Below are positions 34,057-43,254 of a DNA stretch of 64,000 nt, piece after piece. How positions within the stretch are numbered: position 1 is the first letter of the stretch; each line of letters begins with the position of its first letter. The notes beneath the pieces were generated by a model. The model was not told the origin of the DNA. It did not search any database and saw nothing but the letters and a program-made list of their open reading frames with translations. This DNA is from Streptomyces sp. NBC_01471 (lineage in GTDB: Bacteria > Actinomycetota > Actinomycetes > Streptomycetales > Streptomycetaceae). The DNA lies in assembly GCF_041438865.1 (NCBI RefSeq), contig NZ_CP109450.1:1648501-1712500 (forward strand), read 5' to 3'. The position numbers were made by a program, and so were the translations under genes.

Positions 34057-34362
34057 TCAGCCCAGGGCACGGACCCCGGCGGTGACCGCCACGGCAGCCC
34101 CGACGACCACGAGGAAGGGGGCGCGCAGCGCCAGTGCGAGCGCCGCCGCCGCGACCCCTGCGCTTCGCGCGTCCAGCGAGAGGTGGGGCCCGCTCCCGAA
34201 GGTCTGCTGGGCGGTGAGGGCCGCCAGCAACGCGACCGGGAGCAGCAGGGACAGCCGCTTGACGACCGGCCGCTCAAGCATCCCTGCGGGGACCAGCAGA
34301 CCGAGCAGTTTGACGAGGTAACAGCCGACGGCCGTAGCCCCGATCGCGATCCAGACGCTCAA
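34057..34362 (-). CDS. azlD: AzlD-type branched-chain amino acid exporter subunit
   Basis: A 101-residue protein with about three to four membrane helices, starting MSVWIAIGATAVGCYLVKLLG. AzlD pairs with AzlC (as YgaH with YgaZ) to export branched-chain amino acids. Its start overlaps the azlC stop by four bases (ATGA). Confidence 0.85.
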   Translation of the reverse strand: MSVWIAIGATAVGCYLVKLLGLLVPAGMLERPVVKRLSLLLPVALLAALTAQQTFGSGPHLSLDARSAGVAAAALALALRAPFLVVVGAAVAVTAGVRALG

Positions 34363-35210
34363 CGCTCCTGCCCCTTCTTCTCTGCCTGTTCGTGGTCTGC
34401 CCGTTCGTGGTCTGTCTGGTTCGCCTGGTCTCTCTGGTCTCTCTGGTCTTCCCGGCCGTAACGGTCTCTCTTCTCCGCCCCGGTCCTACGTCCGCCGGCC
34501 CGCCCCTCGAAGAGCAGCACGGCCGGTGCCGCGAGCGCGGCGATCAGTACCGGCACCCCGCCGGGCAGCACCGGCAGCAGTCCGAGCCCCAGGACGACCG
34601 CGAGCCCGGCGACCGCCCGCTCCGTCGTCGTCCGCAGCATGGGGGCGAGGAGTGCCAGGAAGACCGCGGGTGCGGCCGCGTCGAGGCCCCATGCGGCGGT
34701 GTCGCCGAGCGCCTCCGCACCCAGCGCGCCGAGCAGCGTGGTGAGGTTCCACAGCACATAGAGCGTCAGGCCCGTGGTGGTGAATCCGATCCGGGCGGCA
34801 CGCCGGGTGGGCTGGGCGAGGGTGACGGCCGTCGTCTCGTCTATCACCCAGTGGGCGGCGAAGGGACGTATCGCGCGCGGCAGAGCCAGCAACTGGGAGA
34901 GCCGCAGACCGTAGAAGGTGTTGCGGACCCCCAGGAAGAAGGCGCCCGCGGCGGCGGCGAACGGGCTGCCTCCCGCCGCCAGCGCGGCGACCAGCGTGAA
35001 CTGCGAGGCGCCGGTGAAGACCAGCAGGCTGAGGAGACAGGTCTGCAGAAGGCTGAGACCGGAGCCGGCCGAGGTCACGCCGAAGGCGACCCCGGAGAGC
35101 CCTACCGCGACACCGACGCCCAGCCCGTCCCTGATGACGGCCGAGTCCGGTCTCGGTTCCGGTTCCGTTCCTGCGCCGGCGTGCGTGAGTGCTGTCTGTT
35201 CCCTTGTCAC
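34359..35210 (-). CDS. azlC: AzlC-type branched-chain amino acid exporter
   Basis: A 283-residue membrane protein with the AzlC core VGLSGVAFGVTSAGSGLS, VFTGASQFTLVAALAAGG and FFLGVRNTFYGLRLS. It is longer than usual because of a hydrophilic C-terminal tail of about 40 residues (REDQRDQRDQANQTDHE), encoded by short imperfect DNA repeats around 34385-34455. It starts ten bases after the stop of the AraC regulator gene, so the three form an operon. Confidence 0.88.
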   Translation of the reverse strand: MTREQTALTHAGAGTEPEPRPDSAVIRDGLGVGVAVGLSGVAFGVTSAGSGLSLLQTCLLSLLVFTGASQFTLVAALAAGGSPFAAAAGAFFLGVRNTFYGLRLSQLLALPRAIRPFAAHWVIDETTAVTLAQPTRRAARIGFTTTGLTLYVLWNLTTLLGALGAEALGDTAAWGLDAAAPAVFLALLAPMLRTTTERAVAGLAVVLGLGLLPVLPGGVPVLIAALAAPAVLLFEGRAGGRRTGAEKRDRYGREDQRDQRDQANQTDHERADHEQAEKKGQER

Positions 35211-35220
35211 CCGGCGGACG

Positions 35221-36087
35221 CTACGAGGTACGGCCGGGCCCGGTCTTGTACGTTCTTGCGCGCTCCCGCTGGTACGCGCCCGGTGGCACCCCGACGATCC
35301 GGGTGAAATGACGGTTGAGATGCGGTTGGTCGGTGAATCCGACGGCGGCAGCCGTCTCCGCGGGTGTCGTACCCGCATCCAGGAGGTGCCTGGCCCGGCG
35401 CACGCGTGCGTCGGTGAGCCAGGTGTGCGGCGGCATGCCGTACTCCGCCCGGAAGGCGCGCAGCAGGGCGAAGGGGCTGGTGCCCAGGTCGGCGGCGAGC
35501 CGGTCCAGGGACGGCGGGCGCACCATCCGCTCCTCCAGCGCGGCCCGCGCGCGGGCCGCGTTCTCGGTGCCGGCCGTGCGGAGCGGACGCTCGGGGAGCC
35601 GGCCCCCGTGGGTGCGCAGCAGCCGGGCGACGGCGAGCCGCAGCAGGCTGCCGGCGGCCAGCGCGTTGCCCTGCTCGGCCGCGTGGTGAACTCCGACGAC
35701 GAACCGCGCGGCCTGTGGATCATCGACGACAGGTGAGGTGAAAGCGACCGGACCGCTCAGGGTGCTGATGTCGGCGGCGACCTCGGCTATCAGTTCGGCG
35801 GGCGGGTAGAGGGTGCGGTAGACCCAGCCCTCGGGCACGCCCGCGAACCCGGTGTGCGCGGTGTCGGGGTTGACGAGGGCGAGCTCCCCCTCTCCTGCCC
35901 TGACCAGCTGGTCGCGGTAGCGGAACGCCTCGACGCCGTGCGTGATCGCGGCGATGACGAACGTCTCGTGCGTGTGCCGGGCGAAGGACTTGCGGATGTA
36001 GCGGGCATGCAGCAGGTCCACCCCCGGCAGCCCGTCGAGCCGCCAGTGCCGTGCACGCTCCTCGCCGTCCGGTACACCCGTTCCCAT
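35221..36087 (-). CDS. AraC-family transcriptional regulator
   Basis: A 288-residue regulator. The N-terminal cupin-like sensor has SFARHTHETFVIAAI and GELALVNPDTAHTG. The C-terminal pair of helix-turn-helix motifs carries LAADLGTSPFALLRAFRAEYG and AAVGFTDQPHLNRHFTRIVG. The start is uncertain: GGAGG is only one base before the ATG at 36087. By position it likely regulates azlCD in response to an amino acid. It is divergent from lhr across only 58 bases. Confidence 0.9.
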   Translation of the reverse strand: MGTGVPDGEERARHWRLDGLPGVDLLHARYIRKSFARHTHETFVIAAITHGVEAFRYRDQLVRAGEGELALVNPDTAHTGFAGVPEGWVYRTLYPPAELIAEVAADISTLSGPVAFTSPVVDDPQAARFVVGVHHAAEQGNALAAGSLLRLAVARLLRTHGGRLPERPLRTAGTENAARARAALEERMVRPPSLDRLAADLGTSPFALLRAFRAEYGMPPHTWLTDARVRRARHLLDAGTTPAETAAAVGFTDQPHLNRHFTRIVGVPPGAYQRERARTYKTGPGRTS

Positions 36088-36145
36088 GCCTCCATTGTTT
36101 CCCCAGGTCCGGGCGGTTGTCAGTGGCGGGGTGCACGATGGGGAC

Positions 36146-39100
36146 ATGGTGAGGTCAGCGCTCGATTCCTTCTCCCCCGCGACCCGTGGCTGGTTCACGG
36201 GGGCCTTCACCGCGCCCACCCCCGCCCAGGAGGGTGCGTGGCGGGCGATCGGTGCCGGGTCCGATGTGCTGGTCGTGGCCCCGACCGGCTCCGGCAAGAC
36301 GCTCGCCGCGTTCCTGGCCGCCCTCGACCAGCTGGCGTCGGCGCCACCGCCCGCCGATGCCAGGAAGCGCTGCCGGGTCCTGTACGTCTCCCCGCTCAAG
36401 GCGCTCGCCGTGGACGTCGAGCGCAATCTCCGCAGCCCGCTCACCGGCATCCGCCAGGAGTCCGTGCGGCTGGGGCTGCCGGAGCCCGATCTGCGGGTCG
36501 GTATCCGATCGGGCGACACCCCAGCCGCCGAGCGGCGGTCGATGGCGCTCCGGCCGCCGGACATCCTGATCACCACCCCGGAGTCGCTGTTCCTCATGCT
36601 CACCTCGTCCGCGCGGGACGCGCTGGCGGGCGTCGAGACGGTGATTCTGGACGAGGTCCACGCGGTGGCCGGGACGAAGCGGGGTGCCCATCTCGCCGTG
36701 TCCCTGGAGCGGTTGGACGAGCTGCTGCCGCGCCCGGCCCGCCGTATCGGTCTGTCCGCGACGGTCAGGCCGGTGGACGAGATCGCCCGCTATCTCTCGC
36801 CGCAGCGCAAGGCCGAGACCGTGCAGCCGCCCTCCGGCAAGGAATTCGACCTCTCGGTGGTCGTCCCCGTGGAGGACCTCGGTGAGCTGGGCGGTTCCCC
36901 GGCCTCCGACACGGACCCCGACAAGGCCGAGAAGCCCTCCATCTGGCCACATGTCGAAGAGCGCATCGCGGACCTGGTGCAGGCACACCGCTCGACGATC
37001 GTCTTCGCCAACTCCCGCCGCCTGGCGGAGCGCCTGTGCAACAGGCTCAACGAGATCGCGTACGAGCGGGCCACCGGGGAGGTCATGCCGGAGGCCCACT
37101 CCCCCGCCGAGGTGATGGCCGAGTCGGGCGCCGCCAAGGGTGCGCCGCCGCTGCTGGCCCGCGCCCATCACGGCTCGGTGTCCAAGGAACAGCGGGCCCA
37201 GGTCGAGGAGGATCTGAAGGCCGGCCGGCTGCCCGCCGTCGTGGCCACCTCCAGTCTTGAGCTGGGGATCGACATGGGTGCGGTCGATCTGGTCATCCAG
37301 GTCGAGTCACCTCCGTCGGTGGCCTCCGGTCTCCAGCGGGTGGGGCGCGCGGGGCACCAGGTGGGCGCCGTCTCCACCGGTGTCGTCTTCCCCAAGTACC
37401 GGGGGGACCTGGTGCAGGCCGCCGTGGTGACCGAGCGGATGCGGACCGGTTCGATCGAGGCGCTGCGGATCCCGTCGAACCCGCTGGACGTGCTGGCTCA
37501 GCAACTGGTCGCCATGGTGGCTCTCGACAGCTGGCAGGCCGACGACCTGCTGGCGGTGGTGCGCCGTGCGGCGCCGTTCGCCGCGCTTCCCGAGTCCGCA
37601 TTCACAGCCGTCCTGGACATGCTCGCCGGACGCTATCCTTCGGACGCCTTCGCGGAGCTGCGCCCGCGCGTGGTGTGGGACCGGATCGCCGGTACGGTCA
37701 CGGGCCGCCCCGGGGCACAGCGCCTGGCTGTCACCTCCGGCGGCACCATCCCCGACCGCGGCCTCTTCGGAGTCTTCCTCGCCGGGGCCGACCCCAAGAA
37801 GGGCGGCGGGCGAGTCGGTGAACTGGACGAGGAGATGGTCTACGAGTCCAGAGTGGGCGACGTCTTCACCCTGGGCACCACCTCCTGGCGCATCGAGGAC
37901 ATCACCCGCGACCGGGTGCTGGTCACCCCGGCCCCCGGGGTGCCGGGCAGGCTGCCGTTCTGGAAGGGCGACCAGCTCGGCCGCCCACTCGAACTGGGCC
38001 GTGCCGTGGGCGCGTTCCTCCGCGAGGTGGGCGGTCTGGCGCCGGACGACGCCCGGCTGCGGCTGCTCGCCGCCGGGCTCGACGCCTGGGCCGCCGACAA
38101 CGTCCTGTCCTACCTGGACGAACAGCGCCGCGCCTGCGGCCACGTGCCGGACGACCGGACCATCGTCGTCGAGCGGTTCCGCGACGAGCTGGGCGACTGG
38201 CGGGTGGTCGTCCACTCCCCGTTCGGCGCGCAGGTGCACGCCCCCTGGGCGCTCGCGCTGGGCGCCAAGCTCTCCGAGCGGTACGGGATGGACGCCCAGG
38301 TCATGCACGCCGACGACGGGATCGTGCTGCGGCTTCCCGACGCGGATCTGATGGGCCTCGACCTGCTGGACGCCGATCCGGCCGCCCCGGGCGTCGAGTA
38401 CGACACCGAACAGGCCCCGCTCGGGGCGGCCGATGTGGCCTTCGACAAGGGCGAGATCAACCAGATCGTCACCGACCAGGTCGGCAGCTCGGCCCTCTTC
38501 GCCTCCCGTTTCCGCGAGTGCGCCGCCCGTGCCCTCCTCCTGCCGCGCCGCAGCCCCGGCAAGCGGACTCCGCTGTGGCAGCAGCGGCAGCGGGCCTCCC
38601 AGCTCCTCCAGGTGGCAAGTGAGTTCGGCTCGTTCCCCATCGTCCTCGAAGCCGTCCGTGAATGCCTCCAGGACGTGTTCGACGTACCGGGGCTCACCGA
38701 GCTGATGGGCGACATCGAGTCCCGCCGCGTGCGGCTCGTCGAAGTCACCACGGCCGAGCCCTCACCGTTCGCCCGCTCACTTCTCTTCGGCTATGTCGCC
38801 CAGTTCCTGTACGAGGGTGACTCACCGCTCGCCGAGCGCCGGGCGGCGGCCCTCTCGCTGGACTCCCGGCTGCTTGCCGAGCTGCTCGGCCGGGCCGAAC
38901 TGCGTGAACTGCTCGACGCCGACGTGCTGGACGAGCTGGAGAGCGAACTCCAGTGGCTGACGGAGGACCGGCGGATCAAGGACGCCGAGGGGGTCGCGGA
39001 CCGGCTGCGGCTGCTCGGCCCGCTGACCGACGCCGAACTGGCCGAGCGCGGGGCCGAGCCGCAGTGGGCGCCGGACCTCGCCGCCGCCCGCCGGGCCATC

Positions 39101-40771
39101 CGGGTCCGTATCGCGGGCACCGACCACTGGGCGGCGATCGAGGACGCGGGAAGACTGCGCGACGCGCTGGGCACCGCGCTCCCGGTGGGTGTGCCCGAGG
39201 CCTTCACCGAGCCGGTCAAGGATCCGCTCGGCGACCTGCTCTCCCGCTTCGCCCGTACACACGGCCCGTTCACCTCATCGACGGCAGCGGCGCGCTTCGG
39301 TCTGGGCAGCGCGGTCACCGACGGCGCGCTGCAACGGCTCGCCGCGGCGGGCCGGGTCGTCCAGGGCGAGTTCCACCCGTCCGGCATCGGCCAGGAATGG
39401 TGCGACGCCACGGTGCTGCGCAGACTCCGCCGCCGCTCCCTCGCGGCCCTGCGCGAGGAGCTCGAACCAGTACCGCCCGAGGCGCTCGCGTCGTTCCTGC
39501 CGCAGTGGCAGCACCTCGGCGCGGGCAGTCTGCGAGGTATCGACGGTCTGGCGCGCGCCGTCGAGCAGCTGCAAGGGGCGCCCGTCCCCGCCTCCGCGCT
39601 GGAGAAGCTGATCCTGCCGTCGCGGGTGTCCGGTTACACCCCGGCTCTCCTGGACGAACTCACCACCACGGGTGAGGTCGTCTGGGCCGGGGCGGGCGCG
39701 CTCCCGGGCAAGGACGGCTGGATCTCCCTCTTCCTGGCGGACAGCGCACCGCTGCTCGTCCCGCCGCCGCACCCACTGGAACTGAGCGCACTGCACGAGT
39801 CCGTGCTCCAGGCCCTCGCCCCCGGCTACGGGCTCTTCTTCCGCCAGCTCAAGGACCACATCCGCGCCACCACCCACCCAGACTGCACCGATCCCCAACT
39901 GGCCGACGCCATCTGGGACCTGGCCTGGTCGGGGCGGCTGACCAACGACACGCTCGCCCCTCTCCGCTCCCTGCTCGGCTCGGGCCGGACGGCCGGCTCC
40001 ACCGCCCACCGCGCCCGCCGGACGGTCCCACGCGGGCGGTACGGCGCACTCACCGCGGCAGCGCGCCCCGCGTCTCGGACCGGCCCGCCGACGGTGGCGG
40101 GCCGGTGGTCCGTGCTCCCCGCCGCCGAGCCGGACGCGACGCGCCGCGGACACGCCCTGGCCCGCACCCTCCTGGACCGGCACGGTGTCGTCACCCGCGG
40201 CGCGGTATCGGCCGAGGGGGTCGAGGGCGGCTTCTCCGCGGTCTACCGCATCCTCTCCGCGTTCGAGGACAGCGGTCAGGCACGGCGGGGCTATGTCGTG
40301 GAGGGCCTGGGAGCGGCACAGTTCGCGATGGACGGCGCGGTCGACCGGCTGCGTGCGGCGGCCACCGCACGCGACCGTACGGACGCGGGCGCACCGGGCC
40401 GGGCGCTGGTGCTGGCCGCTGCGGATCCGGCCAACGCGTACGGAGCGGCGCTGCCCTGGCCGGAGTCCCCGGGCGGGGTGGGCCACAAGCCGGGCCGCAA
40501 GGCGGGCGCGCTGGTCGTCCTGGTGGACGGAGAGCTGATCCTCTACATGGAGCGCGGCGGCAAGAGTCTGCTGGCCTGGCCCTCCGAGCCCGACCATCCG
40601 GCACTGCTGGCCGCCGGACAGGCGCTCGCCGCCGCGGCGGCTTCGGGGGCGCTCGGCACCGTGACCGTGGAGCGCACCAACGGCGCGGCCGCCCTCACAT
40701 CCGACCTGGGCCGGACCCTGGAGGCAGCCGGTTTCGTCGCCACCCCGCGGGGGCTGCGGCTGCGGGCCTGA
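36146..40771 (+). CDS. lhr: Large ATP-dependent helicase Lhr
   Basis: A 1541-residue superfamily 2 helicase. Motif I APTGSGKT is near residue 50, motif II is DEVH, motif III is SAT, and the second RecA-like domain has TSSLELGIDMG and QRVGRAGH. A winged-helix and Lhr-core domain follow (to about 870). The long C-terminal half with further winged-helix repeats is the full-length Lhr form. Mycobacterial Lhr is a 3-prime to 5-prime DNA translocase tied to the DNA damage response. The next gene is a Nei-type glycosylase, as in mycobacteria (lhr-nei), supporting a repair role. The ATG at 36146 is preceded by GGGGAC. Confidence 0.95.
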   Translation: MVRSALDSFSPATRGWFTGAFTAPTPAQEGAWRAIGAGSDVLVVAPTGSGKTLAAFLAALDQLASAPPPADARKRCRVLYVSPLKALAVDVERNLRSPLTGIRQESVRLGLPEPDLRVGIRSGDTPAAERRSMALRPPDILITTPESLFLMLTSSARDALAGVETVILDEVHAVAGTKRGAHLAVSLERLDELLPRPARRIGLSATVRPVDEIARYLSPQRKAETVQPPSGKEFDLSVVVPVEDLGELGGSPASDTDPDKAEKPSIWPHVEERIADLVQAHRSTIVFANSRRLAERLCNRLNEIAYERATGEVMPEAHSPAEVMAESGAAKGAPPLLARAHHGSVSKEQRAQVEEDLKAGRLPAVVATSSLELGIDMGAVDLVIQVESPPSVASGLQRVGRAGHQVGAVSTGVVFPKYRGDLVQAAVVTERMRTGSIEALRIPSNPLDVLAQQLVAMVALDSWQADDLLAVVRRAAPFAALPESAFTAVLDMLAGRYPSDAFAELRPRVVWDRIAGTVTGRPGAQRLAVTSGGTIPDRGLFGVFLAGADPKKGGGRVGELDEEMVYESRVGDVFTLGTTSWRIEDITRDRVLVTPAPGVPGRLPFWKGDQLGRPLELGRAVGAFLREVGGLAPDDARLRLLAAGLDAWAADNVLSYLDEQRRACGHVPDDRTIVVERFRDELGDWRVVVHSPFGAQVHAPWALALGAKLSERYGMDAQVMHADDGIVLRLPDADLMGLDLLDADPAAPGVEYDTEQAPLGAADVAFDKGEINQIVTDQVGSSALFASRFRECAARALLLPRRSPGKRTPLWQQRQRASQLLQVASEFGSFPIVLEAVRECLQDVFDVPGLTELMGDIESRRVRLVEVTTAEPSPFARSLLFGYVAQFLYEGDSPLAERRAAALSLDSRLLAELLGRAELRELLDADVLDELESELQWLTEDRRIKDAEGVADRLRLLGPLTDAELAERGAEPQWAPDLAAARRAIRVRIAGTDHWAAIEDAGRLRDALGTALPVGVPEAFTEPVKDPLGDLLSRFARTHGPFTSSTAAARFGLGSAVTDGALQRLAAAGRVVQGEFHPSGIGQEWCDATVLRRLRRRSLAALREELEPVPPEALASFLPQWQHLGAGSLRGIDGLARAVEQLQGAPVPASALEKLILPSRVSGYTPALLDELTTTGEVVWAGAGALPGKDGWISLFLADSAPLLVPPPHPLELSALHESVLQALAPGYGLFFRQLKDHIRATTHPDCTDPQLADAIWDLAWSGRLTNDTLAPLRSLLGSGRTAGSTAHRARRTVPRGRYGALTAAARPASRTGPPTVAGRWSVLPAAEPDATRRGHALARTLLDRHGVVTRGAVSAEGVEGGFSAVYRILSAFEDSGQARRGYVVEGLGAAQFAMDGAVDRLRAAATARDRTDAGAPGRALVLAAADPANAYGAALPWPESPGGVGHKPGRKAGALVVLVDGELILYMERGGKSLLAWPSEPDHPALLAAGQALAAAAASGALGTVTVERTNGAAALTSDLGRTLEAAGFVATPRGLRLRA

Positions 40772-40818
40772 ATCGCGCCACGGGGACAACCGAACGGAAC
40801 GCCCGGCCGACAACAATG

Positions 40819-40833
40819 CGGAACAGCGTTCCG
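40819..40833. promoter_or_regulatory. SOS-like palindrome CGGAAC-N3-GTTCCG
   Basis: The half-sites GGAAC and GTTCC face each other across three bases. A LexA box would have four (GAAC-N4-GTTC), so this is either a variant or another regulator's site. It lies between two DNA repair genes. Confidence 0.3.
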
Positions 40834-40980
40834 GTGCTCCGGCCGGGGCAAACGAACATCTGCGGTGCCGGGGAATTCCACACCGCCCCAGGAGGCCGCG
40901 CCCGCCCCACCCGCCAGGGTCCGGCACCCGAGGACCGGCTGAGGGGTGCCGGGGTGTGTCTGCGGCTGATGCCCCCGGGC

Positions 40981-41003
40981 GCTGGTGCCCCAGAGGCACC
41001 AGC
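40981..41003 (+). terminator. Hairpin between lhr and nei
   Basis: Nine-base arms GCTGGTGCC and GGCACCAGC with a five-base loop are exact complements. With the hairpin at 40921-40952 it could end the lhr transcript. Confidence 0.4.
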
Positions 41004-41127
41004 CCGCACGACCACGGAGCGACCGCTCCACGACACGACCACCGCACGACGCGGCCACTCCCGGTGCGGCCGCCCCCCGCAGCAGCCGCAGACCTCACCC
41101 CGCGCGCGAAGCCCGCATCATGGAGAC

Positions 41128-42006
41128 ATGCCCGAAGGAGACAGCGTCCACCAGGCCGCCCGGCGGCTGCACTCGGTGCTGGCCGACCGCGCTCTCACCC
41201 GGTTCGACCTGCGGGTTCCCCGGTTCGCCACCGCTGACCTCACCGGGCGTACCGTCCTCGACGTCACTCCGCGCGGCAAACATCTGCTGATGCGCGTCGA
41301 GGGCGGCCTCACCCTGCACAGCCATCTGCGGATGGAAGGCGCCTGGAAGGTCTACGCCCCGGGCGAGCGCTGGCGCGGCGGCCCCTCGTACGAGATCCGC
41401 GCCGTCGTCGGAACTGCCGGGCACACCGCGGTCGGCTATCGCCTGCCCGTACTCGAACTGCTGCGGACCGCCGATGAGCACAGGGTCGTCGGCCACCTCG
41501 GCCCGGACCTCCTCGGCCCGGACTGGGAGCCGGCCGGCGCGCTCGCCAATCTGCTGTCAGACCCCGGCAGGCCGCTGATCGAAGCCCTTCTCGACCAGCG
41601 CAACCTCGCCGGTATCGGCAATGTCTTCGCGGCCGAGATCTGCTTTCTGCTGCGCGCCACACCCTGGCTTCCCATCGGCGAACTCCCCCGGCCGGAAAGG
41701 GCGGTGACCCTCGCGAAGAAACTCCTGGAGGCCAACCGCGACCGCCCCGTCCGCTCCACCACGGGCCGGCCGAATCAGCGACTGTACGTCTACGGACGCG
41801 CGCCCCGCCCCTGTCTTCGCTGCGGTACCTCCGTACGCCGGGCCGACCGGACGGACAGCGGTCACGCCAACGGCAGCCATCAGCGCCCGACGTACTGGTG
41901 CCCCACCTGCCAGACGGGACCCACCAACCTCACCCCGCCCGGCGACCTCACCAAGCCCACCAACCCCGCCAGCACCGCGAAGCCTCCGCCCCCACCTGCT
42001 GGTTGA
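41128..42006 (+). CDS. nei: Fpg/Nei-family DNA glycosylase/AP lyase
   Basis: A 292-residue base-excision enzyme. MPEGDSV at the N-terminus gives the catalytic Pro2 and Glu3 of Nei (endonuclease VIII) proteins. The helix-two-turn-helix segment includes NLAGIGNVFAAEICF. The C-terminal zinc finger is CLRCG ... CPTC near residues 231-262. A Pro/Thr-rich tail of about 25 residues follows. The neighbouring helicase lhr supports a repair role. Confidence 0.93.
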   Translation: MPEGDSVHQAARRLHSVLADRALTRFDLRVPRFATADLTGRTVLDVTPRGKHLLMRVEGGLTLHSHLRMEGAWKVYAPGERWRGGPSYEIRAVVGTAGHTAVGYRLPVLELLRTADEHRVVGHLGPDLLGPDWEPAGALANLLSDPGRPLIEALLDQRNLAGIGNVFAAEICFLLRATPWLPIGELPRPERAVTLAKKLLEANRDRPVRSTTGRPNQRLYVYGRAPRPCLRCGTSVRRADRTDSGHANGSHQRPTYWCPTCQTGPTNLTPPGDLTKPTNPASTAKPPPPPAG

Positions 42007-42016
42007 CGGTTCGTCA
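42004..42016. promoter_or_regulatory. TGACG-N3-CGTCA operator candidate
   Basis: Five-base perfect arms across GTT overlap the nei stop codon and lie 22 bases before the SDR gene. This style of inverted repeat (TGACGGTTCGTCA) resembles operators of TetR-family regulators of lipid or acyl-CoA genes in actinomycetes. The regulator is unknown. Confidence 0.45.
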
Positions 42017-42038
42017 GATATGGTCGTACGGTCCCGTC

Positions 42039-42818
42039 ATGCCCGTCACGGCGTACGACCTCACCGGCCGCACCGCGTTCATCACCGGCGCCGCGAGCGG
42101 CATCGGCCGCGCCAGCGCGGTGCTTCTGGCGGAAGCAGGCGCCACCGTCCACTGCGCGGACCTCGACGAACCGGGACTGCGCGATACCGTGGCGGCCATC
42201 ACCGCGGCGGGGGGCGCCGCGCAGCTCCATCCCTTGGACGTCTCCGACCGCAGCGGCGTGGAAGCAGCCGTCGACGCGGCGACCAAGGCCTCGGGCCGGC
42301 TCGACATCCTGGCGGCGGTCGCGGGGATCATGCACAGCAGTCCGGTCCTGGAGACACGGGACGAGGACCTGGACCGCGTCCTCGCCGTCAACTTCAAGGG
42401 CGTGCTGTACGCCTGCCAGGCCGCGGCCCGCAGCATGATCGCGACGGGCACGGCGGGAAGCATCGTCACGATGGCATCGGGCGCCGTGGACACCGGCGGA
42501 CCGGGGCTGCTCTGCTACGGCGTGACGAAAGCGGCCGTGTTCCAGCTGACCAAGACCCTCGCGACCGAGGTGGGCCCCCACGGGATCCGCGTCAACGCGG
42601 TCGCCCCCGGCTGGATCCGTACACCCATGACCGAGCGGCACAACAACAGCGAGGCCCAGGCGCACACCGCGGCACTGATGTCCCGGATGTCGCCGCTGGG
42701 CCGGGTGGGCGCGCCCGAGGAGATCGCGCACGCCGTACTGCATCTCGCGTCCGACGCCGCCGCCTTCACGACGGGTCAGATCCTGCGCCCGAACGGCGGC
42801 GTCGCCATGCCCTGGTAG
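42039..42818 (+). CDS. Short-chain dehydrogenase/reductase
   Basis: A 259-residue classical SDR. The NAD(P) motif is TGAASGIG. The acidic residue after strand beta-2 (CADLDEPG) favours NAD(H). The catalytic Tyr and Lys are in YGVTK, with Ser in TMASGAV 13 residues earlier, and NAVAPGWIRTPM follows. It starts just downstream of a palindromic operator candidate. The substrate cannot be inferred. Its 3-prime end overlaps the convergent membrane protein gene by 53 bases. Confidence 0.9.
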   Translation: MPVTAYDLTGRTAFITGAASGIGRASAVLLAEAGATVHCADLDEPGLRDTVAAITAAGGAAQLHPLDVSDRSGVEAAVDAATKASGRLDILAAVAGIMHSSPVLETRDEDLDRVLAVNFKGVLYACQAAARSMIATGTAGSIVTMASGAVDTGGPGLLCYGVTKAAVFQLTKTLATEVGPHGIRVNAVAPGWIRTPMTERHNNSEAQAHTAALMSRMSPLGRVGAPEEIAHAVLHLASDAAAFTTGQILRPNGGVAMPW

Positions 42819-43104
42819 TCCGGCGCAGCACCGACCGGCGCACATCGGACCGGCGCACATCGGGCCGGCGTCTCAGCACTCCGGCGGAGCGCGGGGCACG
42901 CGCACGGCGCCGGGCCGCCGAGCGGCCGCCGGGAAGCGCGACCACATGCACCGGCAGGAGGCTCAGCCCCCATCCCCCCGCCGCGACTGCGCCTTCCAGC
43001 GGCCCGGACTCACCGGGCGCCAGCACCAGTCGCAGGACGGCCCACCACCACAGACCGCCGAGTATGAAAGCCAGCGTCACCGCCGGCACCCACCGCCGCA
43101 CCAT
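42766..43104 (-). CDS. Small membrane protein with Arg-rich tail
   Basis: A 112-residue protein I do not recognise. It has a hydrophobic N-terminal segment (VTLAFILGGLWWWAVLRLVLA), a second weakly hydrophobic stretch (AAGGWGLSLLPVHVVALPGG), then a strongly basic tail with DVRRSDVRRSVLRR, encoded by short tandem repeats at 42830-42870. AGGAGG lies upstream of the ATG. It overlaps the end of the SDR gene by 53 bases in antisense, so the last part of the tail may be an accidental extension. Confidence 0.55.
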   Translation of the reverse strand: MVRRWVPAVTLAFILGGLWWWAVLRLVLAPGESGPLEGAVAAGGWGLSLLPVHVVALPGGRSAARRRARAPRSAGVLRRRPDVRRSDVRRSVLRRTTRAWRRRRSGAGSDPS

Positions 43105-43254
43105 GGCCGCCTCCTCCGGCTGACGCCGGTGCCGCCCCCGGAAAGGCGCACCGGCGCGCGGCGCACGGGAACCCTTTCCGGCCGCGGCACCGACCGGGGC
43201 CCATCACCCGGCGGGAGAGCGCACGAAGTGCCCGCCCGGCACGTATACGCACCG

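Larger units (their letters stand above)
40772..41127. other. Intergenic region between lhr and nei
   Basis: About 356 bases. It contains a 15-bp palindrome CGGAAC-AGC-GTTCCG at 40819-40833, a hairpin with nine-base arms at 40921-40929 and 40944-40952, and a hairpin with nine-base arms at 40981-40989 and 40995-41003. No gene is apparent. Confidence 0.55.

Noticed and set aside
39275..41098. 607-codon frame antisense to lhr
   Set aside because: Shadow of the helicase gene. It also crosses the lhr-nei intergenic hairpins.
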